Shown here: one piece after another, positions 17,122-24,618 of the stretch
Layout: each line of letters opens with the position of its first letter
How positions within the stretch are numbered: position 1 is the first letter of the stretch
Assembly (NCBI GenBank): GCA_902606445.1
Contig: CACLGJ010000009.1
Location: 1 to 39,943 of the forward strand
From: an uncultured Pelagibacteraceae bacterium
GTDB taxonomy: Bacteria; Pseudomonadota; Alphaproteobacteria; Pelagibacterales; Pelagibacteraceae
Length of the DNA: 39,943 nucleotides
Reading direction: 5' to 3'
Program-made: the position numbers and the translations under genes
The notes under the pieces: generated by a model
What the model was told of the DNA's origin: nothing
Seen by the model: only the letters and a program-made list of their open reading frames with translations
Databases searched by the model: none

Positions 17122-17973
17122 TTAAGTTTGTTTTCTCAAAATAAGAACAAAAATAACTGAAGTCACCATCATGATTAATGCATATGCTGCTGTTGGAACC
17201 ATGTATGTCATATTTTCACCAAATAATTGTAATCCTACAAAAACTGCTAAAGTTCCATTTTGGAGTCCAGCTTCTAAAGATATACACCTTCTTTGAGCAA
17301 CACCAGTTGCAAAAAGTTTAGCTATGTAAAAAGCTACAACCATCATTGTAACATTTAAGATAAAAGCAACCAATCCAGCTCTTGTTATAAACATCACAAT
17401 GCTATTCCATTCCTCTATATAGATAGCAATAAAAACAATTATGAATAAAGAAATAGATATTTTATTGATAATTTTCATATTATTAATGATAAAATTATTT
17501 GCAAATTTTCTTATAATCATTCCAACTATTACTGGAACTGTTACAACAAAAAACATCTTTAAAGATATACTAAGCATTGAAACTTCTTTTTTGACGTAAG
17601 TAATGTCAAATAATTCAATTGATAAAAAAACTACGTAAGGAACAGACACAATACTAATTAAACTAGTTATTGCTGTTAAAGTTATTGAAAGAGCCACATC
17701 TCCATTAGCAAATTTAGTAAGCACATTTGATGTAACACCACCAGGAGCTGCTGCAATTAACATTACACCTAATGCTAATTCAACAGGAGTTCTTAAAATA
17801 ATAATTAATAAATATGCAATAACAGGAAGCAGTATTAACTGACAAATTATCCCTAAAAAGAAATCTTTTGGATTTTGAACAACTCTGGCAAAATCCTTAG
17901 TCGTTAAAGATGCACCAAGAGCTAACATAATTAATGCTAATGCAATTGGTGCTATTGTTGTTACTATTCCCAT
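17122..17973 (-). CDS. Bile acid:sodium symporter (BASS/SBF) family transporter
   Basis: A 283-residue protein with about eight to ten hydrophobic helices and the BASS signatures 'LGVMLIAAAPGGVTSNVLT' (about residues 67-85) and, near the C-terminus, 'CISLEAGLQNGTLAVFVG'. These correspond to the two sodium-binding crossover regions of the family. It is a probable sodium-coupled importer of an organic anion. Despite the family name the substrate in marine bacteria is often a small carboxylate or related compound, and it cannot be named here. Its stop abuts that of the GcvT-family flavoprotein, and a two-winged-helix protein follows upstream on the same strand. Confidence 0.88.
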   Translation of the reverse strand: MGIVTTIAPIALALIMLALGASLTTKDFARVVQNPKDFFLGIICQLILLPVIAYLLIIILRTPVELALGVMLIAAAPGGVTSNVLTKFANGDVALSITLTAITSLISIVSVPYVVFLSIELFDITYVKKEVSMLSISLKMFFVVTVPVIVGMIIRKFANNFIINNMKIINKISISLFIIVFIAIYIEEWNSIVMFITRAGLVAFILNVTMMVVAFYIAKLFATGVAQRRCISLEAGLQNGTLAVFVGLQLFGENMTYMVPTAAYALIMMVTSVIFVLILRKQT

Positions 17974-18021
17974 TTAAATCCTAAAATGAATATATGATTT
18001 ATATTACTAAAAGATATATTA

Positions 18022-19002
18022 TTATGAAATAGTTAAAAGATTAAGAACTTTACGCAAAAATTTAGCTTTATTTTTAAAAACTTTTTTTTGATAAGGAAGA
18101 ATTCTCGAAGTATTATAACTTGTCAGCGTATACTGCTTTTTATCATTAATTTGCAAGAAGCTATTATCTAGCAAAAATTTACATTTTCTTATTACTGTTG
18201 CACGAGGAATATCAGTCATTTCTGATAATGACATTGCACTTACACCTGTTGTAAGCCCCGCGCCTTCAATTACTCCTTTATTAAATTCCATATAGTCTGG
18301 AATTAAAGAAGCTACATCTGATGAATTTATACTTTTTTTATAGTTAAAAGCTTGGTTCATTGCTACTGTTCCCCAAATATGAAAAGTTGCTAAATCTTTA
18401 AACATCTCATGGTAACCAATGATCATAGGAATTTGCATTCTATAAAACCATCTCCAGCACAAACTAAAGTTTTTTTTAACTGTATTCTCAATTAATTTTG
18501 CATCAAGTTTTTTGGAATATATTCCATCTTTATTAAAAATTTTAGACACTAGATAAATATATTTAGATGTTAATTTAATTTGTCTTTCAGGTTTTACTTG
18601 AGGAAAAATTGAACGATCAAGTATCATCTGTTTATTAAATCGCTTTAAAACACCCAATTTTTCAAGTTCTAAAACTTTTCGTCTAACAGTTTCTTTAGGT
18701 AATTGAAGCTTTTCACATAATTCTGAGATACTAAATTTTTCTATTTGAAGATTTGATTTTGAATAAAAGTGCTCAAAATTATGTTGAATATTCATTTGAT
18801 CATAAAATTGTAAAGTTTTTTCAACCAAAGAAATTACAATTAAATATTTATAATGATCTTTAAAAGCCTGATATACATTATTCATCCAGCTCCATTGATG
18901 AACAATCCAATCTCTTCCTAGTTGGTCATAACTTTTCATCATATGATCATAAACTTGATCATCATTAAGGACTTTTGAAAAATCTACTTGTAATAAATTC
19001 AT
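18022..19002 (-). CDS. Putative transcriptional regulator with two winged-helix domains
   Basis: The 326-residue protein has no family I can name, but two regions look like winged helix-turn-helix units. Residues 87-122 read 'FSISELCEKLQLPKETVRRK' then 'VLELEKLGVLKR'. Residues 255-292 read 'SAMSLSEMTDIPRATVIRKC' then 'KFLLDNSFLQIND..QYTLT'. Both show the MarR/GntR-like order of recognition helix and wing. The middle (about 140-245) contains aromatic-rich stretches such as 'LCWRWFYRMQIPM'. It lies 48 bases upstream of the BASS transporter on the same strand and diverges from two small membrane-protein genes, so control of those neighbours is plausible. DNA binding is inferred from pattern only. 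Confidence 0.6.
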   Translation of the reverse strand: MNLLQVDFSKVLNDDQVYDHMMKSYDQLGRDWIVHQWSWMNNVYQAFKDHYKYLIVISLVEKTLQFYDQMNIQHNFEHFYSKSNLQIEKFSISELCEKLQLPKETVRRKVLELEKLGVLKRFNKQMILDRSIFPQVKPERQIKLTSKYIYLVSKIFNKDGIYSKKLDAKLIENTVKKNFSLCWRWFYRMQIPMIIGYHEMFKDLATFHIWGTVAMNQAFNYKKSINSSDVASLIPDYMEFNKGVIEGAGLTTGVSAMSLSEMTDIPRATVIRKCKFLLDNSFLQINDKKQYTLTSYNTSRILPYQKKVFKNKAKFLRKVLNLLTIS

Positions 19003-19113
19003 AGTTGTAAAAACAATATAAGAAACCCAAAATGAACATGTGTCAATTAAATAGTGACCCAGATTGAACTCATGAAATTTTGATAAATAGTTTCTTTATG
19101 ATTTAATCTAGGC

Positions 19114-19353
19114 ATGAGTAATAAAGGCTTAGAAGCAAAGTCAATCATGGATGAGACCCCAAACATCATTAATGATGCGGATAAGCCTTTTATTTCTGAT
19201 AATTCAAAGGAAATTAATAACAAAAGAGTGGATATTAACGTGCTGAAAGCGAGAGCAAAAGAAATACAAGATAAAGAGAATTTAAAAAACACTATTGTTA
19301 TAATTTTCTTTCTAACAACTCTTTGTGTTTTGGGAGTTTATTTTTCAATTTAA
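19114..19353 (+). CDS. Small single-pass membrane protein (paralogue of the next gene)
   Basis: A 79-residue protein with a polar, acidic N-terminal part (1-38), a charged helix-like stretch 'VDINVLKARAKEIQDKENLK' at 39-58, and one transmembrane helix at about 60-78 that runs to the C-terminus. It is a tail-anchored-type arrangement with no signal peptide. The charged stretch and the helix position match those of the next gene, so the two look like tandem paralogues. No function is recognised. It diverges from the two-winged-helix gene across 111 bases. Confidence 0.6.
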   Translation: MSNKGLEAKSIMDETPNIINDADKPFISDNSKEINNKRVDINVLKARAKEIQDKENLKNTIVIIFFLTTLCVLGVYFSI

Positions 19354-19394
19354 AAGATTTGTAAATTTTCAATAATGGTGATTAAATAAGACTT

Positions 19395-19601
19395 ATGAAA
19401 AATACTTTTTCATCTATAAAAAAACATTTAATACTAAAATATAATTTAAAAGACGAGAATTTATACAATAAAAAATCTACAAATATAAATATTTTACTCA
19501 ACAGAGTAAGACAAGATCAAAGAAAAGAAAGCAGAAAAAAAATATTATTTACTGCTGCAACTTCATTAGGGGTTGTTTTATTTGGTATTTTAGTTTTTTA
19601 A
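19395..19601 (+). CDS. Small single-pass membrane protein (paralogue of the previous gene)
   Basis: A 68-residue basic protein with a C-terminal transmembrane helix at about 49-67. Residues 29-48 ('TNINILLNRVRQDQRKESRK') align with 39-58 of the upstream protein, keeping N-(V/I)-L, an Arg five residues after the Leu, and Q-x-K-E just before the membrane helix. The N-terminal part differs and is Lys-rich. It starts 41 bases after its neighbour and probably shares its transcript. Function unknown. The shared motif argues that both small frames are real genes. Confidence 0.55.
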   Translation: MKNTFSSIKKHLILKYNLKDENLYNKKSTNINILLNRVRQDQRKESRKKILFTAATSLGVVLFGILVF

Positions 19602-19609
19602 AACTAAAA
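19588..19609 (+). terminator. AT-rich hairpin at the end of the small-protein pair
   Basis: TTTTAGTTTT (19588-19597) and AAAACTAAAA (19600-19609) are perfect inverted arms overlapping the stop codon, and a short T-run follows at about 19617-19622. It lies at a convergent junction with the minus-strand ParB-like gene. The stem is nearly all A-T, so its strength is doubtful. Confidence 0.35.
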
Positions 19610-19649
19610 CCTATTAATTTTTCCGTATCTAATGACAAATAAGCTGTAG

Positions 19650-20330
19650 TCAACTATTAATTCTTAATCTTTTTTTTATTTTAGCCTCTAATTGTTTTCT
19701 ATTTTTTTTGGCTAATATTTTTTTTAACTCATTTGCACTAATAAAAGATTTATGAATAGCCTTAACACTAACGATTATATGTTTAATTTTTAAAATTTTG
19801 CATATAGCAAATCTGTGCGTACCTCCAAATTTATCCTCTATTTTAATAATTTCACCATTTCTTCCAATTACAACTCCAATTTCATCATTTTTTCTAACAC
19901 TTCTAAGTTGAGATTGGCTTAGGTATCCAGCTTTTTTTAATGAATTCTTTAAATAATCAAGAGAAGCAAAGTAATTATCTAATTGATTTATAGTTTTACC
20001 CCTAGGTGTAGTTTTTCCATTTTTAATTTGTTGAAGTTTAAATTTATATTCATCAGATTTTTTGAAATCGATTTTTTCTTTATAAATCTGAAACATTGAA
20101 TTATAATTAATATTATATTCTCTATATTTAGTTATTTTTATTTTTTTTTTATCCCAATCACCATCCCATAGGAAACTTTTTTCATCCTTAAAATTTTTTA
20201 ATTCTAAAAAAAATTTAATTTTGCTAATATTAATCTTTAAATTAATAAAATAATTACGTGTATTTTTGTTAGAATTAAAATAACGATAAACAAATTTTTT
20301 TATAATTGATAAATATTTAAATATAGTCAT
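19650..20330 (-). CDS. Protein with a ParB/sulfiredoxin-like domain, function unknown
   Basis: The 226-residue, Lys-rich protein contains a 'FLWDGDWDKKK' motif at 53-63 and, at about 148-195, 'NDEIGVVIGRNGEIIKIEDK', 'GGTHRFAICKIL' and 'VSVKAIHKSF'. The layout 'IGVxIgRdGEIxxxdGxHRxAIAkxL' is that of ParB-like nucleotide-binding or nuclease folds seen in small bacterial proteins near glycan genes. There is no HTH and no partner ParA, so a plasmid-partition role is unlikely. It borders a surface-sugar cluster and a tRNA. I cannot give a function. Confidence 0.6.
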   Translation of the reverse strand: MTIFKYLSIIKKFVYRYFNSNKNTRNYFINLKINISKIKFFLELKNFKDEKSFLWDGDWDKKKIKITKYREYNINYNSMFQIYKEKIDFKKSDEYKFKLQQIKNGKTTPRGKTINQLDNYFASLDYLKNSLKKAGYLSQSQLRSVRKNDEIGVVIGRNGEIIKIEDKFGGTHRFAICKILKIKHIIVSVKAIHKSFISANELKKILAKKNRKQLEAKIKKRLRINS

Positions 20331-20454
20331 ATATAATTATTTATAATATTTCTTAATTAGTATTATTACAAAATAATATTCAAAATTTGTTGTGAATAAC
20401 AAATAATTAGGAAAATTTTATAATTACAATAAAAAATTATCTTAAAATAATGCA

Positions 20455-20505
20455 TACCTAATTAAAATTGATTATTATTACTTGAATTGAGTAGGTAATT
20501 AGGTA
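20455..20505. repeat. Perfect 10-base inverted repeat upstream of tRNA-Met
   Basis: TACCTAATTA (20455-20464) is repeated inverted as TAATTAGGTA (20496-20505), separated by 31 bases. The right arm overlaps the spacer and the start of the -10 box of the putative tRNA promoter. It could be an operator or a cruciform-forming element, or chance in AT-rich DNA. Confidence 0.5.
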
Positions 20506-20509
20506 CAAA
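20482..20509 (+). promoter_or_regulatory. Probable sigma70-type promoter of tRNA-Met
   Basis: TTGAAT (20482-20487) and TACAAA (20504-20509) are separated by 16 bases, giving an expected transcript start at about 20516, some ten bases before the mature tRNA. It is the best -35/-10 pair in the 196-base gene-free stretch 20331-20526, which is otherwise AT-rich with no open frame of note. Confidence 0.45.
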
Positions 20510-20526
20510 TTAATTTTTGCATAAAT

Positions 20527-20603
20527 GGCGGGGTAGCTCAGTTGGTTAGAGCGCGGGACTCATAAGCCCGAGGTCAGTGGTTCGATCCCACTTCCCGCTA
20601 CCA
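20527..20603 (+). tRNA. tRNA-Met (anticodon CAT, elongator type)
   Basis: The 77 bases fold as a full cloverleaf with encoded CCA: acceptor GGCGGGG/TCCCGCT (two G-U pairs), D arm GCTC/GAGC, anticodon stem CGGGA/GCCCG, loop CTCATAA with CAT at 20561-20563, variable AGGTC, and T arm AGTGG-TTCGATC-CCACT. The body matches elongator tRNA-Met rather than initiator, which has an unpaired base 1 and three G-C pairs beside the loop. Position 31-39 is an A-G mismatch. A tRNA-Ile (CAT modified to lysidine) is an alternative I think less likely. Confidence 0.95.
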
Positions 20604-20622
20604 TATAATATATAAAATACTC

Positions 20623-21429
20623 TTACTGTTTGCTTATAGCAAAATGGATATCATTATTATTAGAAGCATCGAAGTATAAAATTTTACTTGATGTTTCAGT
20701 TAAAACAAAATTTATAAGTTGAAGAGTATTTTCTTCATCATAAACATAAATGTGATGATGCCCAGTATTTTCTTTAAATGCCTCTATGATATCTTTATCT
20801 GATTTGTTATCATAAACTTCATGAGATTCAGTGTTTATAAATACATCACGGTATTCTTCAATGTTGTAAGTCCAGTTATTAGAATGATATTTTTTAATAA
20901 GATAATCTATATTAGTTGATTTTCTATTTTTATCGTATGTAAAATTTTTATTGGGGATTACTGTGTATACAATTCCATTTTTTTTCACAACTCTCAGATA
21001 ATCAATTAAAGCTGCAATTGGGTTAGGGGAATGCTCAAGAGAATGAGATGAGTATATAGTATCCATTGAATTAGAGGTAATTTTTTCAAGTGGAGCTTTT
21101 TCAGGGTTAAATATTATTGAAACATCAACAAATTTCTTTTGATGATATCCAAAATATCCAATTTTTTCCAATGCCTCTTTAGCTTCATCAGATTTATGAA
21201 TATCAGCATATTTAATTGAGGTAGCAAAAGGAAACCAGCCTGGTGAAGACAAAGCACCAATTTCTATACAATCTCCCCTACATAAGTTTGCAATAATTTT
21301 TCTTTGTGTATTACCGGGGTTAATTTTTGTATTAAGCTTTTTTAATTTTTTTTGGTTTATTTTTTTTTGGAATTTAGATGGTAAAATTTTGCATAAGCTG
21401 TTTATGATTAATTTCAAATTTTTTTTCAT
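20623..21429 (-). CDS. Class I SAM-dependent methyltransferase
   Basis: The 268-residue protein has motif I as 'GDCIEIGALSSPGW' at 52-65 and an acidic residue 'YADIHK' at 74-79 for the ribose. 'MDTIYSSHSLEHSPNP' at 122-137 is the post-motif signature of methyltransferase type 11/12 proteins, followed by 'VVKKNGIVYTVIPNKN'. The N-terminal ~45 residues are strongly basic. It is the last gene of a minus-strand run with rfbD-like, rfbA and rfbB, so methylation of a surface sugar or glycan is likely. The acceptor is unknown. Confidence 0.8.
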   Translation of the reverse strand: MKKNLKLIINSLCKILPSKFQKKINQKKLKKLNTKINPGNTQRKIIANLCRGDCIEIGALSSPGWFPFATSIKYADIHKSDEAKEALEKIGYFGYHQKKFVDVSIIFNPEKAPLEKITSNSMDTIYSSHSLEHSPNPIAALIDYLRVVKKNGIVYTVIPNKNFTYDKNRKSTNIDYLIKKYHSNNWTYNIEEYRDVFINTESHEVYDNKSDKDIIEAFKENTGHHHIYVYDEENTLQLINFVLTETSSKILYFDASNNNDIHFAISKQ

Positions 21430-21448
21430 AATTTATATTTTTAAAAAA

Positions 21449-22159
21449 TTAAATTATTTTATAAAGTTTGTTTAAATTCATATCTTGATTTAAAGGAAAC
21501 TTTTTTGTTTTTGTCAATTTGATTTTCTTAACATCATCATCATTTTTTTTTGCAAAAGCGAACACAGATTGTGACTTTCCGCCAACATTAAAAATACCTT
21601 TTTTTTTAATTAATTTAGGTAAAATTTTTACTAAATCTTCATGAAACATATAATTTGATTTCAAATTATAATAAGCTTTTTTATACATAAATGGTTTTTC
21701 AGTCATTGTTAATCTTAGTATAAGTGAGTTTTTATACATAGAAACTGCAGTTTCTCCACCTAGCTTGGATAAACCATAATTATTAAAAGGTTTTACTGGG
21801 CTGTCTTCTGAGTAATTTCCTTTTGTTCCCTCATATACATAGCTTGTTGAAAAATAAACAATTTTTATATTAAATTTATTACAAATTTTAACTAGATTCG
21901 CTGTGCCTATAATATTCAAGTCTATACTTCTATTTATATTTGTTTCGTGGATATTCATTGGTCTTGATAAAGCCGCAGTATGAAGAACAATTTTTGGCTT
22001 AATTTTTTTAACGACTTTTAATATAGATTTTTCACTCAAGATATTACACTCTTTTTTTGAGGAAAAATATAAATTTAACTTTGTATTTTCGCGTTTAAGT
22101 ACTTTAGCAAATCTACCATTACCACCTGTTACTAAAATTTTGTTTTTATTTTTAATCAA
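21449..22159 (-). CDS. Short RfbD-like NAD(P)-dependent sugar reductase
   Basis: A 236-residue extended short-chain dehydrogenase with 'ILVTGGNGRFAKVLK' at 8-22, 'VLHTAALSRP' at 58-67, 'VYFSTSYVYEG' at 101-111 and the catalytic Tyr128-Lys132 pair in 'YGLSK'. It most resembles dTDP-4-dehydrorhamnose reductase (RfbD) but is about 50 residues shorter at the substrate domain. It lies two bases after rfbA. It probably reduces the 4-keto sugar made by RfbB, perhaps to a product other than rhamnose because no rfbC is present in the window. Confidence 0.75.
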   Translation of the reverse strand: MIKNKNKILVTGGNGRFAKVLKRENTKLNLYFSSKKECNILSEKSILKVVKKIKPKIVLHTAALSRPMNIHETNINRSIDLNIIGTANLVKICNKFNIKIVYFSTSYVYEGTKGNYSEDSPVKPFNNYGLSKLGGETAVSMYKNSLILRLTMTEKPFMYKKAYYNLKSNYMFHEDLVKILPKLIKKKGIFNVGGKSQSVFAFAKKNDDDVKKIKLTKTKKFPLNQDMNLNKLYKII

Positions 22160-22161
22160 TA

Positions 22162-23031
22162 TTAAGAAATTAAGTTATTTAGATATTTAGAATAATTACA
22201 ATTACCATAAAATTTTATTGCATTTTTAATTTGATTTTTTTTAATCCATTTGAAATTATATGCTATCTCTTCTAAACAGGCAATTTTAAAGCCTTGTCTA
22301 TTTTCTATTGCAGAGACAAAAGAAGAAGTTTTATAAAAATCCTCAATAGAACCAGTATCTAACCAAGCACCACCCCTTCCAATTAAATCAGCAGTTAATC
22401 TATTTTTTTTTCTATAAATATTTAATAAGTCTACTATTTCTAATTCATTTCTTTTTGAAGGTTTTAATTTTTTTGCAAAATTCACTACTTTATTATCAAA
22501 AAAATAAAGACCAGTTATTGCAAGATCAGAAAAAAACTTTTTTGGTTTTTCTTTGATAGATATGATTTTGTTACTAGAGTTTATTTTGGCAACACCAAAC
22601 GATTCTGGTTTTTGAACTTTATATAACACAATCTTTGCTCCGTTTTTCAGTTTTGTGTTTCGAAGCAATTTGCTTGATAAATTTTGACCATAAAAAAAAT
22701 TATCACCAAGTATCATTGCTACATTGCTTTTTCCTATAAATTTTTCACCTAAAATAAATGCATCTGGTAAACCTCTTGGTTTATCTTGTTCTTTATAAGT
22801 AATTTTTATCCCTAAATTATTTCCGTGAGGCAAAATCTTTTTATATTGGTCTAATTGACCTTTATTTACTATAATTAATATATCTTTAATTTTAGCTAAC
22901 ATTAATATCGATAATGGATAAAAAATAAGTGGTTTATCATATATAGGGAGCAATTGTTTATTCACTGCTTTTGTTAAGGGACTCATTCTTGTACCTTGTC
23001 CTCCAGCTAATATAATTCCTTTTTTAATCAT
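22162..23031 (-). CDS. rfbA: Glucose-1-phosphate thymidylyltransferase
   Basis: A 289-residue nucleotidyltransferase. 'GIILAGGQGTRMSPLTKAVN' at 5-24 is the pyrophosphorylase loop, 'KQLLPIYDKPLIFYPL' follows, and 'LGDNFFYG' at 108-115 holds the metal-binding Asp110. 'EKPKKF' and 'GRGGAWLDTGS' are also family markers. It makes dTDP-glucose from dTTP and glucose-1-phosphate. Its start overlaps the rfbB stop by four bases (ATGA), so the two are translationally coupled. Confidence 0.93.
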   Translation of the reverse strand: MIKKGIILAGGQGTRMSPLTKAVNKQLLPIYDKPLIFYPLSILMLAKIKDILIIVNKGQLDQYKKILPHGNNLGIKITYKEQDKPRGLPDAFILGEKFIGKSNVAMILGDNFFYGQNLSSKLLRNTKLKNGAKIVLYKVQKPESFGVAKINSSNKIISIKEKPKKFFSDLAITGLYFFDNKVVNFAKKLKPSKRNELEIVDLLNIYRKKNRLTADLIGRGGAWLDTGSIEDFYKTSSFVSAIENRQGFKIACLEEIAYNFKWIKKNQIKNAIKFYGNCNYSKYLNNLIS

Positions 23032-24041
23032 TTAGTTCCAAGTCTTTTAATAATATCTTTTTTGGATAAAGATTTATAATAATTTTTATTTTTCAAATAC
23101 CATTGAAAAGTTAACCTAATACCTTGTTTAAAATTTGTTCTAGGTTTCCAACCAAGTTTATTCTTAATTTTATTACTGTTTAATGCATATCTGATGTCAT
23201 GACCTGGTCTATCTTTTACAAAGGAAATTTTCACTTTTTTTCCTAATTTAGTCACTGATTTGCAAATTTTTAATAATTCTTCTGAAACTTGTAAATTACT
23301 TAAATTTTTATTTGACCCTATATTGTAAAATTCTCCAATTTTCCCTTTTTTGAATATTTTTATTAAAGCTTCACAGTGATCTTTTACATAAATCCATTCT
23401 CTTGAATTTGTTCCTTTGCCATAAATAGGTAATGGCTTATTATTTAAGATATTATATATAAGTTTCGGTATAAGTTTTTCTGGATGCTGTTTGGGACCGT
23501 AGTTGTTAGAACAGTTTGTTATAATTGCTGGAATTTTAAAAGTTCTTACATATGAACTAACTAAATGGTCTGAAGCAGCCTTACTAGCAGCATAAGGTGA
23601 ACTTGGTTTGTAAGGATAATCTTCTGTTGATCTTCCAGACAAAACATCACCATAAACTTCGTCAGTAGAAATATGAATTAATTTTGATTTATTTTTTTTT
23701 ACAAATATTTTATAGCATTCAAGTAAATTAAAAACTCCCACTATATTACTTTGTATGAAACTTTCTGGAGTATCAATCGATCTATCAACATGTGTTTCAG
23801 CTGCAAGATTGAATATAGCTACTGGTTTATATTTAAAAAATATTTTTTTTAGTTTTTTACTTCTAATATCACACTTTATAAATTTGTATTTATCAGAATT
23901 TTTATATTCTAGAGTATTATAAAAATTAGAGGAGTAGGTTACTTTGTCAATATTGATGACATAATAATTTTTTTTTATTAATAAATCTATTAAATTACTA
24001 CCTATAAAACCTAATCCACCTGTAACAATAATTTTTTTCAT
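23028..24041 (-). CDS. rfbB: dTDP-glucose 4,6-dehydratase
   Basis: A 337-residue extended short-chain dehydrogenase. It has the NAD loop 'TGGLGFIGSN' at 7-16, 'VINIDKVTYSSN' at 28-39, 'AAETHVDRSID' at 80-90, the catalytic 'STDEVYGD' with Asp127-Glu128, and Tyr150-Lys154 in 'SPYAASKAASDHLV'. 'NCSNNYGPKQHPEKLIP' is diagnostic. It converts dTDP-glucose to dTDP-4-keto-6-deoxyglucose. It is the first gene of the dTDP-sugar run, eight bases after apt on the same strand. Confidence 0.94.
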   Translation of the reverse strand: MKKIIVTGGLGFIGSNLIDLLIKKNYYVINIDKVTYSSNFYNTLEYKNSDKYKFIKCDIRSKKLKKIFFKYKPVAIFNLAAETHVDRSIDTPESFIQSNIVGVFNLLECYKIFVKKNKSKLIHISTDEVYGDVLSGRSTEDYPYKPSSPYAASKAASDHLVSSYVRTFKIPAIITNCSNNYGPKQHPEKLIPKLIYNILNNKPLPIYGKGTNSREWIYVKDHCEALIKIFKKGKIGEFYNIGSNKNLSNLQVSEELLKICKSVTKLGKKVKISFVKDRPGHDIRYALNSNKIKNKLGWKPRTNFKQGIRLTFQWYLKNKNYYKSLSKKDIIKRLGTK

Positions 24042-24049
24042 TTTAAATT

Positions 24050-24577
24050 TTAATGTCCTGGAAATTCTATCAAATTTTCAACTTTATAACCTTTTTTGAT
24101 CAAATTTTCACATCCATTTAAATCAAAAAGATTAATAACAAATATAAAACAAGATACTTTTCCACCTGAAATTTCAATTAATTTAGCTGCAGCCTCTGCT
24201 GTGCCTCCTGTAGCAATAAGGTCATCAATGACTAAAATATTATCATTTTTTTCAATAGAATCTTTATGCACTTCAATTGTAGCAGTGCCATATTCTAATT
24301 CAAAGTCGACTGAATATACATCTCCAGGTAACTTGTTTTTTTTACGTAACATTATGAAAGGTTTTTTTAATAAGTATGAAACTGCAGAAGCAAATACAAA
24401 ACCTCTTGATTCAATCGCAGCAATTTTGTCAATTCTATAATTTTTAGATCTTTCAACTATTAGGTTAATACAATTCTCAAAAGCTTTTTCATTTTTTATG
24501 AGTGTTGTAATATCTCTGAATAAAATGCCTTTTTTAGGATAATCTGGAATAGATCTGATAAAGTCTTTTAAATTCAT
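24050..24577 (-). CDS. apt: Adenine phosphoribosyltransferase
   Basis: A 175-residue phosphoribosyltransferase. 'IPDYPKKGILFRDIT' at 10-24 is the Apt N-terminal signature, 'ESRGFVFASAVSY' follows, and the PRPP loop 'VIDDLIATGGTA' is at 116-127. It makes AMP from adenine and PRPP. It diverges from mtnP 41 bases away. MtnP releases adenine from methylthioadenosine, so Apt completes purine salvage from that route. Confidence 0.95.
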   Translation of the reverse strand: MNLKDFIRSIPDYPKKGILFRDITTLIKNEKAFENCINLIVERSKNYRIDKIAAIESRGFVFASAVSYLLKKPFIMLRKKNKLPGDVYSVDFELEYGTATIEVHKDSIEKNDNILVIDDLIATGGTAEAAAKLIEISGGKVSCFIFVINLFDLNGCENLIKKGYKVENLIEFPGH

Positions 24578-24618
24578 AATACTTAATTATAAAAACATAA
24601 TTAAATTAAATTTTTAAC

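Noticed and set aside
19047..19292. An 81-codon minus-strand frame over the first small membrane protein
   Set aside because: The plus-strand frame is favoured because it shares a motif with its tandem paralogue. The minus frame overlaps it and has no match to any neighbour.
20527..20603. tRNA-Met as an integration site of a genomic island
   Set aside because: I found no integrase, no repeated tRNA 3' end and no phage gene nearby, although glycan genes flank it.
24096..24440. A 114-codon plus-strand frame
   Set aside because: It lies entirely antisense to apt, which has a full PRPP motif.
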